Part shown: positions 9,493-21,945 of the stretch, piece by piece
Layout: the number at the start of each line of letters is the position of its first letter
How positions within the stretch are numbered: position 1 is the stretch's first letter
NCBI GenBank assembly: GCA_036924285.1
Contig: JAYKYS010000001.1
Span: 42,469,501 to 42,533,500, forward strand
Source of the DNA: Asterella californica
Taxonomy: Eukaryota > Streptophyta > Marchantiopsida > Marchantiales > Aytoniaceae
Direction of reading: 5' to 3'
Length of the DNA: 64,000 nt
Program-made: the position numbers and the translations under genes
Notes under the pieces: model-generated
Databases searched by the model: none
Told to the model about the DNA's origin: nothing
What the model saw: only the letters and a program-made list of their open reading frames with translations

Positions 9493-12400
9493 CGATGCTT
9501 AAGCTTGGACTCAAGTTGCTTTTATACGGCATTTGGACACCTGAAGCATTAATCCATCCACGGGGTCAATCCTGGGTTGTCCGTAAGAAAGTCTGCCAAA
9601 AGCTGCAATGAAGCTGGTAGAAATAGGATTTGGAGGTGCAGGTTAAGTTTAACATAATGACGGACCTAAAAGGAAGGAAACACAAATAGGAGAGCCGATT
9701 TTGGCAAATGCCCTATTCAGGGAAACTTGCAGAAGTTCCAGCTCTCCTTCTTTTATCAAACCTTCAGTGTTTCTTATCGAACTGGAAATTTTGCCGTTTC
9801 AGTCATGTTCTGTCCTTCAAGCCACGAGAATTTCCCTGCCAGAACAACGTCGGCGGAGGATGAAACTCCTGTGGCTTGCTAGGATCAGTCAAAGATGTTT
9901 GAACTTTCTCTTCTTCACGTCCTCCAGATATCCTTCTCTTGGTGACAATACCCCGCAATCCTCGTTTCGTGCTTTTTTCTCCGATGAATGTATGATACCA
10001 ATTGTTGAAACAGCTCAGCACTGTAGTGGAGGATCTCCAGTCCTGTACGGACGTGCTGACTGCCGCCCTCTACGCTTCATTCATGCCACGTGGCATGAGT
10101 GAAGCATACAGGGCGCAAAAACGCGCCCTTAATCAACCGCCGTTTGTATGCGCAAAAACAGTCACTGTGAGGAAAGAAACTGGAAATCAACAATTGGAGG
10201 GATTGCCTGCGAGCAGAATCAAGGTGAATTGAAACATATAATGGAAAATGACCGCAGAGAAGGGTAGATAATTTGGGAGTTAGCAAGGAAAATCTCATTT
10301 TGCATGACCACCTCGTGATCACTTCTAAAGATGTGTACACCCATCAGCAACTAATCAAAGATCGTGTTCAAATGTCAGAACACGACAGTAACGTGTTGGG
10401 AGGTTCGAGCAAGCATTTCTTCAAGCGTCAAGGCAGTCAGGAACTAAGTGGAGAGCGCAAAACAACTCTTCACAGCGTACGGAGAGGTGAACAGATCGTA
10501 AAGCAAAGTGCGCTGTGTAATTTCAGGAATATATACAGTGCCTTCACCCGACCGTCAGTTAGAAGAAACAGTCACAGTTTTGTACAGGAGCTTTGTCTCA
10601 CACCGCGTGGTTCATGCCGCGACATATGTAAGAAGTGCTCTGTTGCCTGCTTGACGCTTTGCTGTGGCACGATTCACTGTCCTATACCTGCACCCACCCG
10701 CCCCTGAGGTTCGCAAGTCTTTTCGCGTTAGTATTCCTGTACATGTACATGAATACTGAAGCGAGACGCGAGACGTGATCGACCTTGTAATCCTCAAGCT
10801 TCGTTATCGTTCAGTGACGTAAATCCAGAAGTACTGATCGTAGCAGGTTGCTGCCGAGATGGCTGTTTATGTTGTCTAGTCCTTACTTTGAACCCCGTCT
10901 GGCATGGCGAGAGTTCAGTGAGTCCGGAATTTACTTCAGTACAAGATACTACTTGGCGAATCCAATACGGTATCAAGTAACGACCAACCATCCATGATGA
11001 TTCTCTGGCAGGCTGGTCAGAAGTGTGTGGGTTAGCACTCGTGGTAGTTTGAATCATAGTTTAGCACTACCAATTAGTGGAAGAGCAACGAATGAGCAGA
11101 GAGAGTAATCACTAGACTCTAGAGGCTCTGCAAGACGGACTCGGTGGAGGCTGTGGAGCATATGCCTGTCTAGAAACGAGGACGTAGATTGGTATGGAAT
11201 GTCTTTCACTGATGGGATTCGCTTTCTGTGGGGGGACCACACGGAGAAGATTTCATGCCGATTTCCCGCACCCGCTATAACTTTGTGTGTAACCGCAAGA
11301 AGCAAAACTGATTTTGAAGTGTATTGCAGACTCTGAAGATTTTACGCTTTGCCTGGAATCGAGAGGTTCTAGCAACATGTGAGAAGGTAGTTGTTATAAG
11401 TGGGTCGTTGACTGGTTCTCGTACTACCTGTGACTCGATACTTTAATGAGCTAGTATACAATCGTACCTTACAAATGCCCCTGAACGGACAGCAGGATAA
11501 TCTGCACAAGGATCCTTGAAAAATTCTGTCTCATAGAAATGGAAAACTCATGATACAGCTGATTACATGCATGGCACGATTAGTACGGACAACATTCATC
11601 ATATCCCTCCGAGATCGGGGACGTTGCCTCACAAGCTTCAACTGGAATACTTAACTGGACTTCTACTGTTGTATCTTCCAGTGCTAAAAGCGAACGAGGT
11701 ATGCAAGCATGCAAGAGTTTTCAATTAGGTAAAAGTTAGAAGAATGCTTCTTTATATACGCCATGGGACTCCTTACCGGTAAGAGCACGAAGCTGGTCGG
11801 CAATGTCCTTTCTGGATCTCTTTTGTCACGCGGTCTGAGAAAAGCCGATGCTGACTTCCAAGAAACTTATCTTTTCCTTCGCGTAGGATGCACTCCCTGC
11901 TCTTGACGAACATACCACGTGACGAGTGAAGAGTGTGAAGAGCGAAGAGCGAGCACTAATCGATCTTTTGTGGTGAGCTTCCTTCAAGATACAGCAGCGT
12001 ATTCTCAGTTCATGTTTTGCTCTGGTCCATCTTCTGACCATGCCCCGTCATACTGGGCCGCTGGGCGTCAACCAGTAGCAGCCCTCGGAGAACCATGGAA
12101 CCCAGTTCTCATTGAGGTTGTTACCGGTTTGTGTAAACGTAACCAGCAAGAAAAGTTATAATACGGGTGTCAATGTTACAATGTATAGAAGGAGTTACGA
12201 ATTCGTCCGGACCTTTGCGGGTGTTTCTTGCGATCACTTCCGGAGGAGTCTGTAGAAAATATTTGCGGGTGTAATCATTCTAAGTGACAGAAGTAAAAAG
12301 TAATCAATGAAGACATTTTACTCTCAGTTTAAAAGGACAAACCGCAAAACGAACCGCCGTTCAGTAAAAAGCTAGCCGTTGAAAAGTTTCGGTCTTTGAA

Positions 12401-12852
12401 TTTTCACCCGTTTGAGAATATTTCTGCTTAACATTTACATCTCCTAATAACAAGTGTCAAAGTTAGAAAGTGTTCGTCGCTCGCAGATGAGTGTTTACCG
12501 CTGCGTTCAAGAGTTCGAGAGCATCCCTAATTTATCTTTGTTCAAATCGGATATGCGTTTTAGTCATAAAAAATTTAGTATTTGGAGATTTTATTATAAA
12601 TATTAAAATATCAAAATATCAAAAAATTAAATACTTACAGTGATTTAAAGACACCACCCTAATCGATATACGGCTCTAGACAAAGCTACCTTTGGACAAA
12701 CTACTTCCTTTTTCTTTATGGACGTTAGAGAATCTTTTGTTTTAACTTTGATATACAAAAATACCACAATCTGATACAAACACGACTATAACAAGGTTAC
12801 TGCGATGCAGTTATAGTCTCTAATCCTGAACAAATAACTAATCTTATTATTA
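9493..12852. other. Intergenic region with scattered ORFs but no recognised gene
   Basis: ORFs of 80-144 codons occur at 9,701-10,102 (+), 10,273-10,707 (+), 10,794-11,057 (-) and 11,054-11,305 (-). Their translations show no family motif, and neighbouring frames are equally open, so I do not call genes. GC content is higher than in the flanking AT-rich blocks, so a decayed gene or long non-coding transcript is possible. The palindrome at 10,064-10,129 is listed separately. Confidence 0.45.
10064..10129. repeat. Long near-perfect palindrome centred on a G-box, with an overlapping competing hairpin
   Basis: Arms 10,064-10,089 and 10,090-10,115 are reverse complements with three mismatches and no spacer. 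The innermost 16 bases CATGCCACGTGGCATG (10,082-10,097) are perfect and contain the plant G-box core CACGTG. The outer AGGGCGC (10,110-10,116) also pairs with GCGCCCT (10,123-10,129) across a 6-nt loop, so two alternative hairpins share one strand. Confidence 0.75.
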
Positions 12853-13078
12853 CACAACACACTCTGTGTCTTTGAGAATCCAGATTGCGCTCACCAAGAC
12901 TATCCATCATAGCCAAGAGCTAAAGCACTCGAAAAACTAAAACCTCCAAGCACTACCTGCGAAGTATACCCCTAGTGGGGCTAACCCAAGAACTCATCCT
13001 AACGACACAAAAGGCCCTATCAGTACTAGCCACTATGCACTCCGTCAACCTAACCGAAGTGTTAAACTGACGTGACAA
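12853..13078. repeat. Dispersed repeat family 2, copy 1
   Basis: This shares an extended order of phrases with 49,394-49,622, including AGAATCCAGATTGC, CTCACCAAGACTATCCATCA, TAGCCAAGAGCT, GCGAAGTATAC and CAACCTAACCGA. The copies differ by many substitutions, so the repeat is old. No ORF is common to both. Confidence 0.8.
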
Positions 13079-16000
13079 CTCGCAGTTCTGATTATTAACT
13101 TCACATGTGGAGTATGAACTTCTTATTTCTGTATAGTATAGTGCACAGAAAGCAATGCAAAAATTTACTTAATCACACCTCTAACATGTTGGTTGTGCTT
13201 GATCACATTTTTCTTAACGATGGATTATTTGGTCACATCCTTAACTGGATATTGATGGTAAAACCAGTCACTTTCCCATGTTAGTGATATATGAGATTGC
13301 ACAAATAACTTTTGGAGCATGTATCATTTAATGCATAGTTTATTGTTGAATCGATAATAAAAATAGAAAACAGTGAAATGATGATAAATATGGCAAAATG
13401 ATTAGTTTTACTGTAGGTAGTCAATCAAGGATGTGATCGGAACAATACATCGTTAAGAATCAAACAAAATTTCTGGAAAGCAATGAAAGTTCCTTCAAAA
13501 GAGATATGAAAGGATAAAGTATTTACACTTACATAGCAAATAATAAAGAAAGGTCAATACGTAATGTATTTCCTCGATTTACTTCCTGTTTACTGTAACC
13601 GTGTGACAGATTTCTAGCGGATGGAAAACACCATTCTAATGATCATACGGGCATTGGCAGGGTGCATATGGGAACCAACAGTTAGTAAGTAACAAGTTGT
13701 TGACGGATGCTGTCAGTGCCAAATGACGCAAAACCAAGAGAAGAGGCTAGTCTTCTAGGGCTTACAAGCACTGCTGGACGAGAATGTCGTCGTCAGCATG
13801 ACGTGAATTTTGTGAAGGGGCAAAACAAACTCGCGTACATCTCATACAGTAAAGTCTCTCTCCTCCTCCGTATTTCGGAGTTTTGTATGGACCACGATCG
13901 CAGTCGTGGCTTTCACAGCGTAAAGGAAGAATGCCACAACGTAGAGGAAGGAGGAAGAAATATAAAGATTGATGGACTTTCCTTCAGGATCCAACTGTTC
14001 AAATGTATTTCAGAAAAGAGTATTTAAAGATCATAATTTATCAGAATAGTATAAGGATCGTGGTTTATCAAATTCAGTTGTGATTTATGAAATGTCTTAC
14101 CTGCGGAGTGGTATATCGTACATAAAGGCACTCTAAAATACAAAAGGAGAGATACTTTGTTTTTCCAGAATCTTTGGCGTATAGCACAAACCACGAGAAA
14201 GAGTGGCTTCTCGGTCCTAAATCACTCAATTTGCGTAGTTCAGTCTAGGTAACCCAGATTAATCAAAACGCCAAACATTATAAGAAAAGATAGAAGACCA
14301 AGAGTGGATTAAAAAAACCAAGTTATATCTAATAACAATGCGAGACTCAATGAATACCATACATTGCAATGACATCAAGACGAACAAAGAAAAATGATAA
14401 ATGCTATTATCTATCCCTTGAAGTCTTCGAGGATCATGAGACTGTCCATGTGAATTTCATTAACAGTTTGCAGCAGTTTGCATTTCCAACCATGCCCACA
14501 AAGGATTGAATCCTCTATCTTTCTCTTAGAGGAATGTAGGCTAAACTACTTGAAACACCTATCTTAAGTGAAAAAAAAAAGAGCTGCAGGGCCAAGGGAC
14601 CTACAAGCAACACCTCGAAAGGAAGAGAAAATCTCTAGATCTAGATGCTCTCCAATTCTAGCCGGTAAGCCTTAGCATCCTCTAGCTCCAGACTGCAGAA
14701 AGCTTTGCTGAATGGTCCTTGTGCGGAAAATCTAGACTCTCCGGAGACGTCTTTATTTCCGGGAAGCGACCTTCCGGTACACGTGAACGGAAACAAGGTG
14801 CAACGCGAGGCTATCCATTTGTATAGTATAGTAGTGAAAACAGTGGATGGGAATAAGTATAGAAAATGCATGTCAAAGGTAAAGCAGAAAACGACAAATC
14901 ATTTCCATGTTTTATTGTCTTTTCAAATCGACGGTTGGCTGTACAAATGTATAGCAATACTTCTAACTTGTGATCATTCTTGGTCCGATCAGAATCTATC
15001 ACCCATGTTTATGTTGCATGTATCTGACGGTCATTCGGGATGGAAAGAGTGGCAAGCACCTACAAGGCATTTGGACTTTTGGCATGTCGCTTCTAAATGG
15101 CATTTCCGCACCACATTCATTACAGTCATATGCATATACAAAGGAATAGAAAGATTGAATAGGAAGGAAAGGAATATGGAAATGGAAGGTATATTCCTTT
15201 TTTCTCCCCTTTGTACTTTAGGTTAGAGAGAAGATACTGTTTTGCGCCAAGAAATCACAAGCTCTTCGTTTCAGTATTTCTCAACCTATACTCAACAGTT
15301 CACAGAATGTTGGAAGAGCTTGGAAGCCTTTGATTTAAGTCCTTACTTAACAACCTACACACAACAATTCACACAATGTTAGAAGGGCTTGGAAATCTTT
15401 GATTTAAGTCCCTGACAGATTCCATTCTCGCAGAAAACATCTGTCAGCAAAAGTATTTCTTTGTTAAATAGACCATCCGCAGAATGAAGTCCTCCTGGTT
15501 ACCAGGCATATTTCTAGGGGCACGAGGGGTTTCAAAAAGTCACTTCCTTCGATAACAAAAAATGTTCCTCATAATCCTCGCGGAATTATAAAGACCATAA
15601 TCAATTTGGATCTGGGTGTGGACAAACCCTCTTCCAAGTTAGATTCAACGTGACGTGAAAAGATTTCCTCATGTTAATCGTTGCACTTACCGCATATATA
15701 CATATATATACCTCCACTTTTCTTCCCGTGTTCCAATCCTTTACTTGGCGACGGGTAAGATGTAGTAGGATATGACATGGCACATTCATGAAGGAGAACG
15801 TACGATCCTTAGTAAAATCCCCCAAAAACAATGACAGGACACCCACCTTTGATTCAAAACTGATTGTCCGATTGGCTGCCTTTTTGGCCTCGGGTGACTT
15901 CGGGCAGACGGAGTCTTGATGAGGCCTTGCTGGAACTGCGGCTGTGACCGCTGTGGGTACGCTCTCTCAATGCCCAATCAGTTTTGCATTATACCATTCA

Positions 16001-16601
16001 AAGGTGCAACTCTTCTCAGTCGCAAAGGATCCGGCTGAAAGTCGATTTGGAATCTTGTTTCATTTTCCCTCCAACACCCCGTCTCGACAGGCTAATGGTG
16101 CTGCCGACGGACTCCATATCCTATATATCATTGCCTTACTAGCAAAACAACAGTCTCCATTGTGCTTACATACCTTGAGAAAAAGACCGAACTCACAAGG
16201 TCGGATATCAGCTCAAGCGACTGAACTTGGGTACATTTCAAGGTTCACAAAGCCACGAAGAGAATCTCGCTGCGAGGAAATTACTTCAGACAGGAATCGT
16301 TCCATTGATTTGGGGAGAGCTCCTCGGCTACTTCAGCAAGGAGTGAAAGAATCATAACCTAACTGACTGATATGATGGTCACACAGCCCGGTTCCACCTC
16401 CTTGAATGCAGCTAGAGTAAGATGCTGAAAGGATGGAGGTTTGGATCCAAATGGGGCGCACGACTTTGTCTCTAGTGGTAATAAATTACACGTCCCCAAA
16501 TGGGGACCTTTTGACGTAAAACTCGTCTCTAAGGGGTGCACTGTAATGGATAGACTACGTCGATAAGCAGTTGCCCCTTCAAAAACTACCCTACTTGACA
16601 T
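13079..16601. other. Intergenic region downstream of the TMEM144-like gene, no gene recognised
   Basis: The largest ORF (14,705-15,226, plus strand, 173 codons) has no recognisable domain or exon partners. Another of 106 codons at 13,707-14,027 is likewise featureless. A duplication of about 69 bp lies at 15,282-15,416. A short hairpin GTCCCC-AAAT-GGGGAC is at 16,492-16,507, about 95 bp beyond the TMEM144 stop codon. Confidence 0.5.
15282..15416. repeat. Tandem duplication of about 69 bp
   Basis: CAACCTATAC...TTCACAGAATGTTGGAAG...TTTGATTTAAGTCC and its slightly altered copy start at about 15,282 and 15,351. Confidence 0.75.
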
Positions 16602-19600
16602 TTACTTATGAGTTCCGAACCTTGAAAGCATCATTGCACCTACAACTACTAGTGCACATGATCCCAGCAAAACTGATGCGGCCTTTTTACCACTAACCTC
16701 TTCATAGTAGAAAACAGCCCACATGGCGCTCACCAAAAGCTGACATTGAATAAGGGGCCAACCCAGTGCCATTCCCAGATACTGAGTTGCAACGATACTG
16801 CGTGTTAAACAAAGCACCATTTGGAAAAGTAAGAACACCTGGTCTAACCGGTTGCGAATCAACATTCATGCTTGCACAAATATTCTATCTCTTTGAGAGG
16901 AGTTCAATCAATGAATGATCCGTTTACATGATTTCCTGGCGAAACAAGCTTAGACGTGTTGGATGGTTTTCAAATCAAGAACTGTATCGAAGTTATGGAC
17001 AGGAGTATGGCATGTTCTATAAAGTGCAGAGGATACAGCCCTTCCGTCTGATGATCATTTGAATGTAGCAGCTAACGAGCCGAGCTTTTGATTGCACACG
17101 GATACAATTTTCATAAACCTATTTAGACAGCTGGTTGAACCTCCAAAAAGCAGATAAAGAAAGAAAGATGGATATACCTGCAAACATTACCAGCGCTCCA
17201 TAGCACACCGGTCAATAGGCCAGGGCCAGCAGCTGCTCTGAAATGGAGAGACGGAGTTGGCTTGCCCCGGTAAACTTGGAGCAACGAATAGAGGATGAGA
17301 AATGTCGTTGAAATTGTTAAAGCCCCAACTCCAAACGACACCAAGTATTCTACGCCGTGTATCTCCTGAACAAGATACTGAACGTTAAGTTCCTGAAACG
17401 TCGGCTGCTCAAGCTCTAAAGTAGTTGCACAGTCTGAGGTACTACATCTTCCAGTCATTAACCAAGGCTTAAACATAGACAGTGCACAAACCAACAGAAG
17501 TACAACTCCTTGATCTGCTGCATGAGATTGCTCACCTTGGTAGCGTATTTAAACGGAATCAGGAAGCTTCCATTCGAAACACCCACAAAGACAGCACATA
17601 GAACGCCTTGTAGGAACTTCTTGTCCTTTCTATATTTACCGTCTCCATTTTCATCTCTAACTGGCCGTGCGATAACAGTTTTGGCCTCACCATCCAGTTG
17701 AATAAGATCAATCTCCTCCTCTCGTTTCAGGGAGAACATCTTCCTTGTTTTTCCCTTAGGCGAAGGTACATGTAAGCTTCCTCGCGTGGGGAGTCCATGA
17801 CCAGGACTCAGATTGCCAGAAGCAGCCATTCCTATTCCCACCATCCCAACTGCCATGACACCAAGCGCCATCATGGAGAGAAGTGGATGTACGATAGGCT
17901 CCTTGAAAACATATGCTCCCCACATGTAGGAAACGAAAACTGTAAGACAGCACAACTTCTGTGTGAGAGTCAGAGACGGTAATCATAGACGTTGAATGGC
18001 TGCAACAATGTAGACAATGTTCCAGTAAATGGAAATCTAATGACTGACGCAAAGGAGTATACTTCCCAGTGAGAGATGCTACTTGAAAGCTGTCAACAGT
18101 TTTCAGGAATCTTCTGTACTTGTTCTGACTACTCGGAAGACAGGAGTAATGCAGCTCTTTTACGACTCTAGCACCACCGTCTGGATTCAGGACGCGCGTG
18201 TAGGCAAACAGAACTCACCGCCAATGCCGCTCCACAAAGACTGCGCCACTCCAATGCCAGCCAAGCGAATAGCCATTATTGCTACTATGCCTGTGGTACA
18301 CCACATGGAAGCCCCCACCATTCCCCACCACGTGAACCTCAAGGGCTGCAAATCCACCAACCGTATGTAAAGTTTAGGAGGATAACAGCAGAACATGACA
18401 CTGGTGTGGAAGAGCAAGACAGATCTATCACATTTTGCAGCCCTAAATCGGAAGGGGTCTTCTCTCTCCTGGAATCGTCTTGGGAAGAAGTTACCGTTTG
18501 TTCCACTTTTTCCTTCTTTTTCTTGACTTTTCCTGTTCCATGGATGTTCCAAGGTATGGCATAAAGAACAGACTCCATTCCCACGACGAGTTCGTATATC
18601 AAGAATTGGGCCAAAAGACTCTTCTACACAATCATAATCTGCAATCTCCGTTCTAAGAAACAAAGGAACAACTCCTGAAGGTGCCAATTAAGTTAATGAC
18701 AACAGAGGGGAAGATATAGAAGTTATCTGTAGGTGGTTCTGAGGTCTTTCAGGGAATAAAACATGCGTGTGAGAATTCACACTTCATTAACACAACTCTA
18801 AAATTTATAGTTCTCAAGACAATGAAACATTTCCACTAGGTCAGGACAAGTTAATACGTCAAGTTAAACATTCACTGCTGTCATGTAGCAACATTCCGAT
18901 GGACAACATGGTGTGCTGAGGCATGTACCACCCAGATAGAAAGTTCACTCACCACGTATATCAGCACCAGCCAAGAAGTTGCGAAGCATGCGAATGACTT
19001 GTAAGTTTGATATACAAGTGGATCGACCTGGCATGCCTGTACTGCTGGAAATTTGAGTGGTACCGCTGAATCATAAACAACCAAACCATGTGAACCGATT
19101 AATCTACATGAAGCTGACGTGAGCACACTTGATGCTCTATCCTGGTCAACAGTCACCTCACATAATGCCGAACGCAAACGATTTTACTGAAATAGACGTA
19201 AATTCTAACACTACAACACGAGGTACTTAAACTCAGCTCATTCTAATCTGACGGCAATTAGAGATTTTGCAAGTTCCAACCCACAAACGAGGGCAAGAGA
19301 AAAGAAAAGAAAGTCTTAAGCCTCTTAAGACTCCACGGTACGAAAGGGTAAAGCTGAAGATGTAGCTGACTGGTGAGGATATCAACAGGATTGAGCTAAC
19401 CAGTCTGGCAGTGGAACTCATGCTTTATATCTTTTGCAGACTTGCAAATTTGACACTGTCAGGGAACCGAATGCAAAATAAGATACAGCTTCACCAGATC
19501 CTCCTGACTTTTGAGGAGTTAAAATATCATACGTAGTCGGATTCCACAACTTTTGATCCAAAGCAGGATAGAAAATCCGCGTATGCACTCTCTACGCAAA

Positions 19601-19690
19601 ACGATCAACGAGAGTTACCGGGCACCAACCGTAGGACCCGAAGAAAACCATCGCCGCCATAGCTGCGACAAGTCCTGATGCATCAGTCAT
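16602..19690 (-). CDS. TMEM144: TMEM144-like multispanning membrane protein (drug/metabolite-transporter type), six exons
   Basis: Exons on the minus strand: 19,690-19,630; 19,065-18,953; 18,345-18,219; 17,939-17,536; 17,365-17,178; 16,797-16,602. All junctions are GT-AG and keep phase, giving 1,089 nt and 362 residues (human TMEM144 is about 345). The start is the ATG in MTDASGLVAAMAAMVFFGSY, matching the family's first helix. Later landmarks are AVPLKFPAVQ, TSWLVLIYV, WWGMVGASMWCTTGIVAI, AQSLWSGIG, VFVSYMWGAYVFKEP, NGSFLIPFKYA, LLTGVLWSAGNVC and SAMWAVFYYEEVSGK. About ten membrane helices are evident, in two five-helix halves. A hydrophilic loop of about 65 residues, rich in Lys and Asp, sits in exon 4. 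The family is a distant relative of sugar/nucleotide-sugar permeases with no firmly established substrate. A short stretch between exons 2 and 3 is tighter than in animals, so a missed microexon there cannot be excluded. Confidence 0.9.
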
Positions 19691-21499
19691 TTTGTCTGTC
19701 TCCGTCCCCTTTTCTCTTTCTCAGGGCTCAGAGACAGGAGATACACTTGGGTGTGCAGAACCTCCTCCACCTTGGCCCGGATGAATCGAGCCAACTGATA
19801 AAATTACTGACCAGAGCCAACCTCATGGAAAGATCACTGTGTACCGACCAGAGCTGATTGCCCGAAGCATATATCCTTCATCGTATCCTCCGCATCTCCA
19901 ACTACATCGCCTCCAAAGCTTGAAGCTGATCTCCAGACCCACTACTTCCTCATTTTCCCGCTCAAACCCTCTAATGCGTTACCGGAGTAGAGCAGAGTTG
20001 ATTTGCCCACGAGTGACGTTTGTAACCTGAGAATCTGAACTCAATCGTAGGACTCCCTCGCTGTTCTTTCGACCGGAATGATCCTGTATCTCGTATCACT
20101 CACACCAGTAAGAAAAGCAGTCTTCCAATTTCGATCGTGATCTCGCTGAGGATAATATGTTCTTCGGTGGCTGATGAGTAGTTGTAATCGTAGTAGCGTT
20201 GCATGACGGACGCTACGCGTGATTATAAACTCGGAACGACGACCTCTACTCGCTCGTTGTCGGTTGCTTCTTCTTCTGCAGACATTCATTCGATCCCAAT
20301 TGTTCTCGCGCTGCAGCTCCTCCTCCTCCTCCTTCGAAACATTAGCGTCCTGTCATTTTTCGTCGCATTCATATCATAACATTGCTTTCCCTCCGACGCA
20401 TCTCTCACTCCCTCTCATCGACTCTGCCCGCCCGCCCGGTCCAACTAAACGAAACTAACACGGCAACTCCGGGACCAGCCCAGTCTAGTCTGGTGTGGCC
20501 CTCCATCACCGAAAAGACAAGGCGACTTACTGATTTCATATTGTTCCTTTCGAAATATCAGCGCAGTTCTAATCATCGTGGTTGACTCCCGACTCTCGAC
20601 GGCTCCATCCATGAAGGTAAAGAACAGAGAAATAGCATAAGATACAAGGCGAGAAAAACCCCACCGTGGGATACAAGGCGAGGAAAACAGAAAAAAGGCG
20701 GAGAAAGAAAGAACCGGAACACTAGCTATTTCTAGGTAACTGCGAAACCTCCTCAAGTGAGTCACTGATGTACTACCTTTATTAACGTACGATGAAAACT
20801 CCCGACTCTCCTATGCAAAGTCTCCGCTGACGCACTCTGCAATGCTATACTAATTCGCTGTTGTATGAAAGTATGAACCTCAACCACGATCGACAATCAC
20901 GCCGGCGCGAGGCCGGTGAACTCGTCATCTCATGCAAGCAAACAGTATTTTACCTTTATTTAGTTTCTTTTCTACTTGAACAGCCCTTTAGCCAACCAAT
21001 TCTCTTCTTTCTTTTCTGGGCCGGTCGTCTTCTTGGTCGCTCCTTGCCGGCCTGCTGCCAACTCTGGAGGCTGGAGTCTGGACTATGGTAGAGTTGCCTT
21101 ATGGCAGAAAAGAATATCCGGATCGCTTTACAAAGTTCACACAACCTACCACAGGCAGCGCTCGGGGCTAACCGGTGTTACTTGCAAGATCAACCGGAGG
21201 GTTTTTGGGGAAAGTCGTTGAAACTGTACTCAGCCGGATCTTGACCGGAAGGAATCACAAATACAGACAAAATAACCTTTAGTTATGAGAACGAGACTGG
21301 ATACTACCGATAAAACCGGTAATTACCTTTTACTGTGAGATATTTACCGGTAACTCAAGAATTTCTCCCTAGCACTGCTCACAAGCTTCTTGTCTGGTGC
21401 CGCCTCATGAAAAGTGTCTTTACGCTACACTGTAGCTTACTCAGCTACACAAGCAGCACTCCTGCGCTATTTTGCTTACGTTGTTACAGTACCACTATA
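19691..21499. promoter_or_regulatory. Upstream region of the TMEM144-like gene
   Basis: This 1.8 kb holds no recognised gene on either strand. It is richer in G+C than the distal deserts and contains pyrimidine tracts on the plus strand, for example the CTC run at about 20,318-20,333. On the minus strand these are GA-rich, as in many plant 5' leaders. No clear TATA box was identified. An overlapping duplication GATACAAGGCGAG(A/G)AAAA occurs near 20,640-20,690. Confidence 0.35.
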
Positions 21500-21945
21500 A
21501 CTGTTTGAGCTTTGGGAAACACGCGACGCGATGAACAGCCAATGGATGGAGAGACCCCATTAAACATTACAAGGGAAAGAAGGACCCGAAGGGCCAAGCA
21601 ACTACCGAACCGAGGGAAGAAAAAACATCGGGGCTAAGCTCCACTATCAATAGCTCTAAGTCTTGTATCATTTTTAAAATATCACACACCGAAAAATCAA
21701 AACTTCTGCATACAAAAGATGCACATGAAGTAGCATCGCTTATTGCAATTGCTTTCATGTGGACCGCGCTTGCTAAACTCTCTGTAGAGTAATGAAAACT
21801 CGCTGTCTAAAAATGTAGTGTAAAAAGAAAGAAAAAGTGATACATTCTGATTTCTCTCACGATAAGCTTTAGCACAATCTCGAACAAAAACGTCGAACTC
21901 CGAGACTGTCAATCCATATATCTCCAAGACTAGGGATGAAACGAT
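21500..21945. repeat. Dispersed repeat family 3, copy 1
   Basis: Its left part (AACATTACAAGGGAAA, GACCCGAAG, GCCAAGCAAC) and right part (ATCTCGAACAAAAACGTCGAACT, CAATCCATATATCT) match the order at 34,815-35,130. On the minus strand the right end reads as an open segment including IYGLTVSEFDVFVRDCAKAY. The other copy is corrupted, which suggests a decayed coding element of unknown type. Confidence 0.7.

Noticed and set aside
14705..15226. A 173-codon plus-strand ORF, the longest open frame in the 6-16 kb desert
   Set aside because: No motif, no exon partners and no similarity to any family I recognise. The minus frames over it are also open. It is not called as a gene.
17756..18052. A minus-strand ORF overlapping TMEM144 exon 4 that offers an alternative reading
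   Set aside because: It reads the exon one base out of phase. The acceptor at 17,940 gives VFVSYMWGAYVFKEP in the family frame.
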